In this document: positions 56,762 through 64,000 of the stretch, piece after piece
Position numbering within the stretch: the stretch's first letter is position 1
Layout: each line of letters opens with the position of its first letter
Assembly (NCBI RefSeq): GCF_000219605.1
Contig: NC_015740.1
Location: forward strand, 1,116,001 to 1,180,000
Source: Stutzerimonas stutzeri
Lineage (GTDB): Bacteria > Pseudomonadota > Gammaproteobacteria > Pseudomonadales > Pseudomonadaceae
Reading direction: 5' to 3'
DNA: 64,000 nucleotides
Notes under the pieces: model-generated
What the model was told of the DNA's origin: nothing
The model's input: the letters and a program-made list of their open reading frames with translations, nothing else
Databases searched by the model: none
Program-made: the position numbers and the translations under genes

Positions 56762-56792
56762 ACCCCGGCCATGTGCCGGGGTTGTACTTTCT
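56762..56792 (+). terminator. Possible terminator or attenuator after argG
   Basis: 8-bp stem ACCCCGGC / GCCGGGGT with a CATGT loop, followed by TGTACTTTCT, which is a poor U tract. Confidence 0.5.
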
Positions 56793-56831
56793 GCACTGCC
56801 ACAAGCGCTGCCGAACGAGGAGACCTGAATC

Positions 56832-57224
56832 ATGAGACTGCTGCATACCATGCTGCGTGTCGGCGATATGGAGAAGTCCATCGCCTTCTACACCGAAGTG
56901 CTGGGCATGACCCTGCTGCGCCGCAAGGATTATCCGGAAGGCAAATTCACCCTGGCCTTCGTCGGTTACGGCGACGAGGCGCACAACAGCGTGATCGAGC
57001 TGACCCACAACTGGGGCGTGGAAAAGTACGAGCTGGGCGACGGCTACGGACATATCGCCCTGGAAGTCGAAGATGTCTACAAAGCCTGCGAAGACATCCG
57101 CGCACGTGGCGGCAAGATCACCCGTGAGCCTGGGCCGATGAAGCATGGCTCCAGCATCCTGGCCTTCGTCGAGGACCCGGACGGCTACAAGATCGAGCTT
57201 CTATCGCCGACTCGGGCCGACTGA
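56832..57224 (+). CDS. gloA: Lactoylglutathione lyase (glyoxalase I)
   Basis: Detoxifies methylglyoxal with glutathione. The 130-residue protein has the four metal ligands in expected contexts: H5 in [10 protein letters not shown], Glu in [11 protein letters not shown], His in GYGHIALEV and Glu in DPDGYKIEL. Length indicates the short nickel-type enzyme. ACGAGGAGA precedes the ATG. Confidence 0.96.
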   Translation: MRLLHTMLRVGDMEKSIAFYTEVLGMTLLRRKDYPEGKFTLAFVGYGDEAHNSVIELTHNWGVEKYELGDGYGHIALEVEDVYKACEDIRARGGKITREPGPMKHGSSILAFVEDPDGYKIELLSPTRAD

Positions 57225-57236
57225 GCGGCAAGCATG

Positions 57237-57260
57237 AAAAAGCCCCTTTCGGGGCTTTTT
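57237..57260. terminator. Bidirectional terminator between gloA and PA3496-like gene
   Basis: 10-bp stem AAAAAGCCCC / GGGGCTTTTT with a TTTC loop; T runs on both strands (CTTTTT follows on plus, TTCATG on minus). Confidence 0.92.
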
Positions 57261-57264
57261 CTTT

Positions 57265-57444
57265 TTACAGATCGAAGTCGAAGTCGTTCAACTCTTTCTG
57301 CAGACGTCGTTCCTCGAGCAGGTTGTCGATGATCCGGCGCTTGGTCAGATTGGTCTTGGCGACCTCGACAGGGGCTTCGCTGCTCTCGTCGTCATCTTCG
57401 GCGATGAAATCGTCTTCGATCTGGATATCTTCTTTCTCGGCCAC
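57265..57444 (-). CDS. PA3496-like small acidic protein (putative envelope integrity)
   Basis: 59 residues from GTG 57444 (GGAG 7 nt upstream). The protein is highly acidic in its first half (EDIQIEDDFIAEDDDE) and helical and charged in the second (RRIIDNLLEERRLQKELNDF). It ends DFDFDL. It matches, as recalled, the Pseudomonas PA3496 family sitting next to nth and rsxE, for which an envelope-integrity role has been suggested. No membrane segment or signal peptide is visible. Confidence 0.82.
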   Translation of the reverse strand: MAEKEDIQIEDDFIAEDDDESSEAPVEVAKTNLTKRRIIDNLLEERRLQKELNDFDFDL

Positions 57445-57481
57445 TTGTTCACTCCAAGGCTACGGGGCGCTCTTGGCGCAC

Positions 57482-57510
57482 CTTATAGCGGCAAATTCGG
57501 GGCCGGTAAA
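57482..57510 (-). promoter_or_regulatory. Candidate promoter of the PA3496-like gene
   Basis: On the minus strand: TTTACC (57505-57510), 17-nt spacer, TATAAG (57482-57487), followed by GTGCGCC. It gives the last small gene its own promoter downstream of nth. Confidence 0.5.
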
Positions 57511-57552
57511 AAAGTTTTTTTCAATCACGGGGCGAGCTTTTCTGCTATCCGC

Positions 57553-58191
57553 TCAATCGTCAGATGTCTTGTGCTTGTACTCGCAGAGGTCTTCGATCCT
57601 GCAGCTGCCACACTGTGGTTTGCGCGCCTTGCAGACATAGCGACCATGCAGAATCAGCCAGTGATGCGCGTCCAGCAGATATTCCTTTGGCACGAAGCGG
57701 ATCAGCTTGCGCTCGACCTCCAGCACGTTCTTGCCGGGCGCGATGCCGGTGCGGTTGCTGACCCGGAAGATATGCGTATCCACCGCCATGGTGAACTGGC
57801 GGAAGGCGGTGTTCAGTACCACGTTGGCGGTCTTGCGACCCACCCCTGGCAGCGCTTCCAGTGCCTCGCGGGTGTCCGGTACCTGGCTGCCATGCTGCTC
57901 GATCAGGATGCGGCAGGTTTCGATGACATTCTTCGCCTTGCTCGGGTACAGGCCGATGGTGCGGATGTACTCGCACAGGCCATCGTAGCCGAGGGCATAG
58001 ATGGCTTCCGGGGTATTGGCCACCGGGAACAGCCTGGCGGTGGCCTTGTTCACGCCGACGTCGGTGGCCTGAGCCGAGAGGATCACCGCGATCAGCAGTT
58101 CGAAGGGTGTGCTGTAGGCCAGCTCGGTCTTCGGCTCCGGATTGTCTTCATGAAAGCGGCGAAAGATTTCCCGGCGTTTCTCGGCATTCAT
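57553..58191 (-). CDS. nth: Endonuclease III
   Basis: Base-excision glycosylase/AP lyase for oxidised pyrimidines. The 212-residue protein has the helix-hairpin-helix LPGVGRKTANVVL with catalytic Lys, the catalytic Asp in VDTHIFRVSNR, and the 4Fe-4S motif C-x6-C-x2-C-x5-C (VCKARKPQCGSCRIEDLC). It follows rsxE by 10 bp, as in other gammaproteobacteria. Confidence 0.97.
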   Translation of the reverse strand: MNAEKRREIFRRFHEDNPEPKTELAYSTPFELLIAVILSAQATDVGVNKATARLFPVANTPEAIYALGYDGLCEYIRTIGLYPSKAKNVIETCRILIEQHGSQVPDTREALEALPGVGRKTANVVLNTAFRQFTMAVDTHIFRVSNRTGIAPGKNVLEVERKLIRFVPKEYLLDAHHWLILHGRYVCKARKPQCGSCRIEDLCEYKHKTSDD

Positions 58192-58201
58192 CGCGGTGCA
58201 C

Positions 58202-58915
58202 TCACTCGATCACACCGGTCACCCGCACTCGGCGGCTGGCCGCAGGCGCGACTGGCTGCGCGGCGCTAGCGCGTTCGGCGAGGTGCTGGTCGATACGGTT
58301 CTTCAGGGCGATCAGCAGGCCGAGCACAATGAAGGCGCCAGGCGGCAGGATGGCCAGCAGAAAGCCCTTGTAGTCGCTGAACAGGGTGATCTGCCAGTCG
58401 CTGGCGACCGGCCCGAACAGCAGGTGCATGTTGGCGAACAGCGCGCCGGTGCCGAACAGCTCGCGCAGACCGCCCAGCACCACCAGCACCAGACAGAAGC
58501 CGATACCCATCACCAGGCCGTCGAAGCCGGCGATCAGCGGATTGTGCTTCGCAGCGAAGCCGTCGGCGCGGCCGAGGATCACGCAGTTAGTGGTGATCAG
58601 CGGGATGAAGATGCCGAGAATCTGGTACAGCTCATAGGTGAAGGCCTGCATCAGCAGCTCGATGCAGGTGGTCAGCGCGGCGATGATCATCACGAACGCC
58701 GGCAGGCGCACCGCGGTGTTGACCACGCCTCGCACCAGCGAGACACCGATATTCGAACAGGTCAGTACCAGCATGGTCGCCAGGCCAAGGCCGAGGGCGT
58801 TGACCGCCGAGTTGCTGACGCCGAGCAGCGGGCAGAGACCGAGCAGCTGCACCAGCGCCGGATTGTTCTTCCACAGGCCGTTGACGGTCAGTTCGCGGTA
58901 GCTGGGTGTGCTCAT
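58202..58915 (-). CDS. rsxE: Rsx/Rnf electron transport complex subunit E
   Basis: Integral membrane subunit. The 237-residue protein has about six membrane helices with [16 protein letters not shown] and [18 protein letters not shown], homologous to RsxA with the shared LITTNC motif (cysteine near the membrane iron centre). The C-terminal 20 residues are a basic/Ala-rich tail. Start overlaps the rsxG stop (ATGA). Confidence 0.95.
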   Translation of the reverse strand: MSTPSYRELTVNGLWKNNPALVQLLGLCPLLGVSNSAVNALGLGLATMLVLTCSNIGVSLVRGVVNTAVRLPAFVMIIAALTTCIELLMQAFTYELYQILGIFIPLITTNCVILGRADGFAAKHNPLIAGFDGLVMGIGFCLVLVVLGGLRELFGTGALFANMHLLFGPVASDWQITLFSDYKGFLLAILPPGAFIVLGLLIALKNRIDQHLAERASAAQPVAPAASRRVRVTGVIE

Positions 58916-59685
58916 GGCTGATCCCCTTGCGGCTTGGCGGCCGGCTCGGTGGTGCGCAATTCGTCGCGCGTGGCGGCGCTGCCGGCCCGCGAATGCACGG
59001 TGGCTTCGTCTGGTTCGCTGCGACCTTCCAGGGCGTTCCCGGCCGCGTCGGCCGTCGCTCCTTCGGCTGCCAGTAGTTCGGCCTTGTGTGCATCGAAGTA
59101 CTGCAAGGCACGATGCACTGCGCCGACCACCGCGCGTGGTGTGATGGTGGCGCCCGCGAACTGGTCGAACTCACCGCGATCCTTCTTCACCGCCCAGCCA
59201 TCGGCCGCCGGGTTCGTTAGCGACTTGCCGTCGAAACTTCGAATCCAGGGGCTCTTTGCGAGCTCGATCTTGTCGCCCAGCCCGGGTGTTTCCCTGTGGC
59301 CGATGACTCGCACGCCAGCCACCCGGCCGTCGGCATGGATGCCCACCAGCAGATGAATGGCGCCGCTGTAGCCGTCCGGAGCGATGGCCTGGAGGATCAC
59401 TGCGGAGGGGCGCCCATCCTTGATGGCGATATAGGCGGGCAACGGGCTTCGGTTGCCAAGCAGGCGATCCTGAACCAGCACGCTGTCATCGAGCAGATGG
59501 TTGTCATAGCTGCCAGTCGGGAGGATCTCGCCCAGCGCACGTACCTGGGCGGCGCGTTCAGCGGCCTGGATGCGCTCGGCAGTGCCCTGTTGCAGCAGAG
59601 TCACCGCGCCCACGGTGACGATGGCGAACAAGCCCAGCACCGTGGCGTTCTTCAGCATCGAACGGCTGATTTCCGGAACTATCAT
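58912..59685 (-). CDS. rsxG: Rsx/Rnf complex subunit G (FMN-binding)
   Basis: Periplasmic flavin subunit anchored by one N-terminal helix (residues 10-30). The covalent FMN motif is [12 protein letters not shown] (about residue 180; flavin on the Thr). At 257 residues it is longer than E. coli RsxG (about 206) because of an Ala/Glu-rich C-terminal extension of about 60 residues. I chose ATG 59685; it is 1 nt from the rsxD stop. Confidence 0.93.
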   Translation of the reverse strand: MIVPEISRSMLKNATVLGLFAIVTVGAVTLLQQGTAERIQAAERAAQVRALGEILPTGSYDNHLLDDSVLVQDRLLGNRSPLPAYIAIKDGRPSAVILQAIAPDGYSGAIHLLVGIHADGRVAGVRVIGHRETPGLGDKIELAKSPWIRSFDGKSLTNPAADGWAVKKDRGEFDQFAGATITPRAVVGAVHRALQYFDAHKAELLAAEGATADAAGNALEGRSEPDEATVHSRAGSAATRDELRTTEPAAKPQGDQP

Positions 59686-59686
59686 G

Positions 59687-60715
59687 TCATTCGCCCAGCT
59701 TGAAGCCGCGCTCGGCCTTGCGATGGCCGTATGTGCGCGGGCGGGTGTAGTAATCGATGGTGGGAGCGGCAAGGTTCATCAACAGCACGCCAAAGGCGAC
59801 ACCGTCCGGATAGCCGCCCCAGGCGCGGATGACGTATACCAGCACACCGACACCAGCACCGAAGATCAGGCGTCCACGTGGGCTGGTGGCGCTGCTGACG
59901 GGGTCGGTGACAATGAAGAAAGCGCCGAGCATGGTGGCGCCGCTGAGCAGATGGAACAGCGGCGAACCGTTGCTATCCGAACCCGAGCCGTTCCAGAACA
60001 CCAGGCTCATCAGCATCAGCGCGCCGAGCATGCCGACTGGCGCGTGCCAGCTGAACAGCCGCTTATGCAGCAGGAACAGGCCGCCAGCGAGAAACGCCAG
60101 GTTCACCACTTCCGAGCCGATGCCGCCGAAGTGGCCGAAGGCCGGGTTGCGCCAGAGTTCGTCGATGGTCAGGCTCTTGTTCACCTTGAGCACATCCAGG
60201 GCGGTGGCCTGGGTCCAGCCGTCGGGAAGCGAAGCGATACCGAGGATATGCTGCAGACCGGCGCTCAGCCCGACACTGTGCGGCACCGGCCAGGTGGTCA
60301 TCTCCACCGGGAAGGAGATAAGTACCACCACGTACCCGATCATCGCCGGGTTGAAGGGGTTCTGGCCCAGGCCGCCATACAGCTGCTTGCCGAACACCAC
60401 AGCGCAGCCGGTGGCGATCAGCGTCAGCCACCAGGGCGAATAGGGCGGCAGCGCCAAGGCCAACAACACCGCGGTGACCAGCACGCTGCCGTCGCGCAGA
60501 AAGAAGCCCACCGGCCGCTGCCGCAGGTGGAGAATCGCCGCTTCGAAGGCAAGTGCGGCGAGCGATGCCCAGGCGAGGTTGATCAGCGTGCCGGCGCCGT
60601 AGAGCCAGGTCAGCACGACCACGCCGGGCAGGGTGGCCGCGAGCACCAGCAGCATGACTCGCTGGGTACGGTTGGCGCCCTTGGCGTGGGGCGAGGTGAT
60701 GCGGGGCAGGGCCAT
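59687..60715 (-). CDS. rsxD: Rsx/Rnf complex subunit D (FMN-binding membrane protein)
   Basis: Membrane subunit with covalent FMN. The 342-residue protein has about nine helices, the [16 protein letters not shown] stretch and the flavin motif [11 protein letters not shown] with [11 protein letters not shown] chose ATG 60715 (CGGAGAG 5 nt upstream) over a GTG at 60760 whose ribosome site is too close. It is separated from rsxC by 107 bp, unlike the other junctions. Confidence 0.93.
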   Translation of the reverse strand: MALPRITSPHAKGANRTQRVMLLVLAATLPGVVVLTWLYGAGTLINLAWASLAALAFEAAILHLRQRPVGFFLRDGSVLVTAVLLALALPPYSPWWLTLIATGCAVVFGKQLYGGLGQNPFNPAMIGYVVVLISFPVEMTTWPVPHSVGLSAGLQHILGIASLPDGWTQATALDVLKVNKSLTIDELWRNPAFGHFGGIGSEVVNLAFLAGGLFLLHKRLFSWHAPVGMLGALMLMSLVFWNGSGSDSNGSPLFHLLSGATMLGAFFIVTDPVSSATSPRGRLIFGAGVGVLVYVIRAWGGYPDGVAFGVLLMNLAAPTIDYYTRPRTYGHRKAERGFKLGE

Positions 60716-60822
60716 TGGCTCTCCGGTGAAGGCGTTGTCTTGGGGCGTGGCCTGGGCCACTTCCTCGAATCTCTCTGACTTGTCGAGCGACTACACCAGC
60801 ACACCGGTGCAGCGGTCATTTC

Positions 60823-63111
60823 TCACGATTGCTGATAGTCCGCCAGCTGCCGTTCGGCTTCGCTGAGTCGCAGGCGAGCGGCTTCCAGTGTCGTAGGCTC
60901 GGTCTGTTCATCTCGCTCCAGCTTGCGCAGATCGGCGCGGGCGAAGGCAACCTCGGTCTTCAGTTCACGCTGGCGCTCATCGATACCGGGCTTGCTGGTA
61001 CGCACCAATTCCGGAGCGGGCTTGTGCGATGCGTCTTCGGCCGCATGCAGGGCTTGTTCGGCCGCCTGCAGCGCGTCGCGCAGGCGGCTGAGTTCCGCCT
61101 CTTGCGCGCCGGCCTTCTCGGCCTTCTTCAATTCGGCGCGCTTCATCGCCAATTCGATCTTGGCCTTTTTCAGCGCCTCGTCATCCGCTGGCTTGGCGGC
61201 GGGAGCGGGCGCGGCGCTCTGCGCGGCTGCCAAGGCCTGTTCGGCTTCGTGCAGCTGCTGACGCAGACGAGCGAGCTCGGCCTGCTGGTCGTCGTCCGGC
61301 GCTTCGAGCTTTTCCAGCTTGCGGATCTGCGCCTTGAGCATGGCGGCTTCGATCTTGGCCTTTTTCAGCGCCTCGTCGTCCGCTGGGCTGACGGTAGGTG
61401 CTGCGCTGGCATTCTCCTGCATGACGGCATCGAGTGCCTGCTGCGCCGCTTCGGCGGCTTTGCGCAGATCGGCGACCTGGGCTTGCAGTTCGGGCGTGTC
61501 GTGTGCGGCGAGCTGCTTTTCGGCCTTCTTCAGTGCGACCTGAGCCATGCTGGCTTCGATCTTCAGTTTCTTCTGGGTCTCCGAGAGCCCCGACTTGGGC
61601 GCTGCGCTCGGGGTCGCAGCGGTGGTATCAGAGACCACCTGCGCGCTTTCGCCCTGCGCCGCCTTGGCGCGTGCGGCGCGCTCGGCGCGGGCCTTGCGCT
61701 CGGCTTCCTTCTGTTCCTCGGCACGGCGCAGACGCTCCTGGCGCAGTTCGAAGCGCTGCTTGGAATGCTCGGCCTTCTGCTGCTTCTGCTCCAGCTCGCG
61801 GATCTCGGCCTTGGCGGCGCGGTAGTACTGCACCAGCGGGATGCTCGACGGGCAGACGTAGGCGCAGGCACCACACTCGATGCAGTCGAACAGATGGTGG
61901 GCCTTGAGTTGCTCATGCTCCTGGCCCAGTGCAAAGAAATGCAACTGCTGCGGCAGCAGGCTCACCGGACAGGCCTCGGCGCACTCGCCGCAGCGGATGC
62001 AGGGCAGCGCTGGTGGCGGCGGAGGCAGCTCCTCGAGCGTGCTGGCGAGCAAGCAGTTGGTGGTCTTGATCACCGGCACGTCGAGGGACGGCAGGGTAAA
62101 GCCCATCATCGGCCCCCCCATGATCAGACGGTTGAGCCTGTTCTGCTCGAGTCCGGCGAACGCCAGCAGTTCTCCGGCCGGTGTACCGATCAGCGCCTCG
62201 ACGTTCATCGGGCGTGCCAATGCTTCGCCGGTGAGGGTGGTGATTCGCGAGATCAGCGGCTTGCCGAGCAGCACGGCGTCATGGATGGCAACGCAGGTGC
62301 CAACGTTCTGGCAGAGCATGCCGATGTCCGCCGGCAGGCCACCGCTGGGCACCTCTTCACCCGTGAGGATCTGGATCAGCTGCTTCTCGCCGCCGGAGGG
62401 GTACTTGGTCGGAAAGACCTTGAGCACGAAGGGGCGCTCCCCGATGGCGGCGCGCACCGCGGCGATGGCCTCGGGTTTGTTGTCCTCGATGCCGATCAGC
62501 ACGTCCTGCGGTTGGATCAGGTGCGCGAGGATTTCGATACCCGCCACCAGTTCGGCGGCTTTCTCGCGCATCAGCAGATCGTCGGCGGTGATGTACGGCT
62601 CGCACTCGGTACCGTTGATGATCAGCGTGCGGATGCGCTGTGTCGGTGGCGGGGTCAGCTTGACTGCCGTCGGAAAGCCTGCACCGCCGAGGCCGCTGAT
62701 ACCAGCCTGACGAATCAGCTCGAGCAGCGCCGGACGCTCCAGCGCACGATAATCGAGGTGGGGCTCGAGCTCGATCCAGCGGTCCTCGCCATCGCTATCG
62801 ATGACGATCGCATTGGCGAGCATGCCTGAAACGTGTGGGTAGGGCTGCGGGCCGATGAAGCTGACCACGCCGGATGTCGGCGCATGGAGCGCGGCGCTGA
62901 CGAAGCCGCTGGCGACGGCGATCTGCTGGCCCTTGAGCACGTGCTCGCCGAGCGCCACACAGGGTTCGGCGGGCGCGCCAAGGTGCTGCGCCAGCGGCAG
63001 AATCAGGCGCTTGGGCAGTGGCGCCGGCTGGATCGGGGTGCGGTTGGACAGCTCCTTGTGCTCCGGCGGATGGATGCCGCCGTGGATGTCCCATACCTTT
63101 AGTGAGGTCAT
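60823..63111 (-). CDS. rsxC: Rsx/Rnf complex subunit C (NADH/FMN, iron-sulfur)
   Basis: Peripheral subunit that takes electrons from NADH. The 762-residue protein has the N-terminal GGIHPPEHK, an FMN/NADH domain ([12 protein letters not shown] near 140, [11 protein letters not shown]), and two 4Fe-4S motifs ([12 protein letters not shown] near 370, [12 protein letters not shown] near 408). From about 430 to the end is a long Ala/Lys/Glu-rich coiled coil with four related repeats (about 510, 583, 648, 712). Its start overlaps the rsxB stop (ATGA). Confidence 0.95.
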   Translation of the reverse strand: MTSLKVWDIHGGIHPPEHKELSNRTPIQPAPLPKRLILPLAQHLGAPAEPCVALGEHVLKGQQIAVASGFVSAALHAPTSGVVSFIGPQPYPHVSGMLANAIVIDSDGEDRWIELEPHLDYRALERPALLELIRQAGISGLGGAGFPTAVKLTPPPTQRIRTLIINGTECEPYITADDLLMREKAAELVAGIEILAHLIQPQDVLIGIEDNKPEAIAAVRAAIGERPFVLKVFPTKYPSGGEKQLIQILTGEEVPSGGLPADIGMLCQNVGTCVAIHDAVLLGKPLISRITTLTGEALARPMNVEALIGTPAGELLAFAGLEQNRLNRLIMGGPMMGFTLPSLDVPVIKTTNCLLASTLEELPPPPPALPCIRCGECAEACPVSLLPQQLHFFALGQEHEQLKAHHLFDCIECGACAYVCPSSIPLVQYYRAAKAEIRELEQKQQKAEHSKQRFELRQERLRRAEEQKEAERKARAERAARAKAAQGESAQVVSDTTAATPSAAPKSGLSETQKKLKIEASMAQVALKKAEKQLAAHDTPELQAQVADLRKAAEAAQQALDAVMQENASAAPTVSPADDEALKKAKIEAAMLKAQIRKLEKLEAPDDDQQAELARLRQQLHEAEQALAAAQSAAPAPAAKPADDEALKKAKIELAMKRAELKKAEKAGAQEAELSRLRDALQAAEQALHAAEDASHKPAPELVRTSKPGIDERQRELKTEVAFARADLRKLERDEQTEPTTLEAARLRLSEAERQLADYQQS

Positions 63112-63683
63112 GCCGCCTGCTCCCGGTCAGTCGCGATCAGCTGGCCGGGCGCCAGCGGCCGGTTCCACTTCCAGCTCTGCAGGTTGCTGCCGACCTCGAT
63201 CATGTCGATGCAATCCACCGGGCAGGGCTCGACGCAGAGGTCGCAGCCGGTGCACTCGGAGATGATGACGGTGTGCATCTGCCGTGCGGCGCCGACGATG
63301 GCGTCCACCGGGCAGGCCTGGATGCACTTGGTGCAACCGATGCATTCGGCTTCGCGGATATAGGCGACCATCTGCGGTTTCTCGCCGCCTTCGGCATCCA
63401 GCGGTTCCGGCTCGACATCGAGCAGGTCGGCCAGCGCCTGGATGGTCGCTTCGCCGCCCGGCGGGCACTTGTTGATTTTGTCGCCGCCGGCGATGGCCTC
63501 GGCGTAGGGCTTGCAGCCCGGGTAGCCGCATTGGCCGCACTGGGTCTGCGGCAGCAAGGCATTGATCTGCTCGGCGATGGGGTCGCCCTCGACGCGAAAG
63601 CGCACGGCGGCGAAACCGAGGATGGCACCGCCAAGCAGGCACAGGGCGAGCAGTGCAAGCACTGCGATGAGAACCGCACTCAT
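63108..63683 (-). CDS. rsxB: Rsx/Rnf complex subunit B (ferredoxin-like)
   Basis: Iron-sulfur subunit anchored by an N-terminal helix (residues 4-25). It has the Fe-S domain with CGQCGYPGC and CPPGG (residues 49-75) and two 4Fe-4S ferredoxin motifs ([24 protein letters not shown]). Length 191. Overlaps rsxA and rsxC by ATGA at both ends. Confidence 0.96.
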   Translation of the reverse strand: MSAVLIAVLALLALCLLGGAILGFAAVRFRVEGDPIAEQINALLPQTQCGQCGYPGCKPYAEAIAGGDKINKCPPGGEATIQALADLLDVEPEPLDAEGGEKPQMVAYIREAECIGCTKCIQACPVDAIVGAARQMHTVIISECTGCDLCVEPCPVDCIDMIEVGSNLQSWKWNRPLAPGQLIATDREQAA

Positions 63684-64000
63684 AGCTTGATCAGTCCGGT
63701 GAAGCCCATGAAGGCCAGCGACATGAGGCCGGCGGTGATCATGCCGATCGCCGCGCCCTGGAACGATCTGGGCACATCGGCAATGGCGATGCGCTCACGC
63801 ATGGCGGCGAACAGCACCAGCACCAGGGAAAAGCCCAGTCCCGCGGCGAAGCCATTCACGGTGGCGGTTAGGAAGGTGAACTCGGCCTTGTTGGCGTTGA
63901 GCAGGGCCACGCCTAGGACGATGCAGTTGGTGGTGATCAGCGGCAGGAAGATACCGAGCACGCGATAGAGCAGCGGGCTGGTCTTGTTTACCACCATCTC
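63680..64000 (-). CDS. rsxA: Rsx/Rnf complex subunit A, 5' end beyond window
   Basis: The last 106 residues of the integral membrane subunit. The visible part includes [20 protein letters not shown] and ITTNCIVLG, the conserved motif shared with RsxE, and three or four membrane helices. The full protein is normally about 193 residues, so roughly the N-terminal half lies off the right edge. First gene of rsxABCDGE. Confidence 0.95.
   Translation of the reverse strand, partial: EMVVNKTSPLLYRVLGIFLPLITTNCIVLGVALLNANKAEFTFLTATVNGFAAGLGFSLVLVLFAAMRERIAIADVPRSFQGAAIGMITAGLMSLAFMGFTGLIKL

Noticed and set aside
54805..56802. 665-codon frame antisense to argG and part of motY
   Set aside because: Spans two well-supported genes on the other strand and has no recognisable domain.
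60829..62829. 666-codon frame antisense to rsxC
   Set aside because: Leu/Gly/Arg-rich shadow of the RsxC coiled-coil repeats.

Overview
The window is an ordinary, densely packed, GC-rich gammaproteobacterial chromosome segment. Gene content, and gene order compared from memory with Pseudomonas aeruginosa PAO1, point to the Pseudomonas / Stutzerimonas (P. stutzeri) group. Supporting markers are an MvaT-type H-NS analogue, a SadC-like cyclase beside pykA, purL-purT-ffh-trmD-xerD-dsbC-hom-thrC in order, pyrC-rnt back to back with motY-argG-gloA, and rsxABCDGE-nth followed by a PA3496-like gene. I see no insertion sequence, prophage, integrase other than housekeeping XerD, CRISPR array, rRNA or tRNA.

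Layout. 1-6.2 kb: fumarase (cut by the window edge), a membrane diguanylate cyclase overlapping a ferredoxin-type reductase, pyruvate kinase, a lipoprotein, a DUF4124 protein and a PilZ protein. 6.3-13.0 kb: a six-gene minus-strand operon (RDD, SpoIIM-like, DUF4129, DUF4350, MoxR ATPase, DUF58) in which every junction overlaps. 13-18.4 kb: exonuclease I, MvaT, PurU, a HerA-like ATPase and small proteins. 18.6-22.8 kb: AlgA, a 740-bp gene-poor gap, YaaA, and a CDF metal exporter with a His-rich loop behind a MerR/CueR-type operator. 23-28.2 kb: PhoH-type ATPase, moaCDE, a 54-aa membrane protein, RhlB helicase and a carboxylesterase. 28.5-32.7 kb: an Aap-type amino-acid ABC transporter (aapJQMP) with a plausible sigma-54 promoter and a hairpin after the binding-protein gene. 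32.8-43.4 kb: purL, NIF3-like protein, L,D-transpeptidase, two Nudix hydrolases, gamma-carbonic anhydrase, DUF1289, purT, CorB/C-like protein and a CcsA/YpjD-like protein. 43.6-52.6 kb: ffh, rpsP-rimM-trmD-rplS, xerD, dsbC, a GFA-family protein, hom and thrC. 52.7-64 kb: rnt, pyrC, motY, argG, gloA, a PA3496-like small protein, nth and rsxEGDCBA (rsxA cut by the window edge).

Functional themes are central metabolism (fumarase, Pyk), purine and one-carbon metabolism (PurU releases formate, PurT uses formate, PurL), threonine and arginine/pyrimidine synthesis, ribosome and tRNA maturation, molybdopterin synthesis, nitrogen-source uptake, c-di-GMP signalling and membrane redox chemistry (Rsx/Rnf).

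The best candidates for follow-up are the translationally coupled MoxR-DUF58 membrane operon, the CueR-like operator in front of the metal exporter, the sigma-54 site and intercistronic hairpin of the aap operon, a dyad overlapping the rpsP promoter, three or four unannotated-looking small proteins, and a set of promoters with GC-rich discriminators. I found nothing that I would call a wholly new system with confidence. All motif calls were made by eye, and statements about other genomes are from memory.
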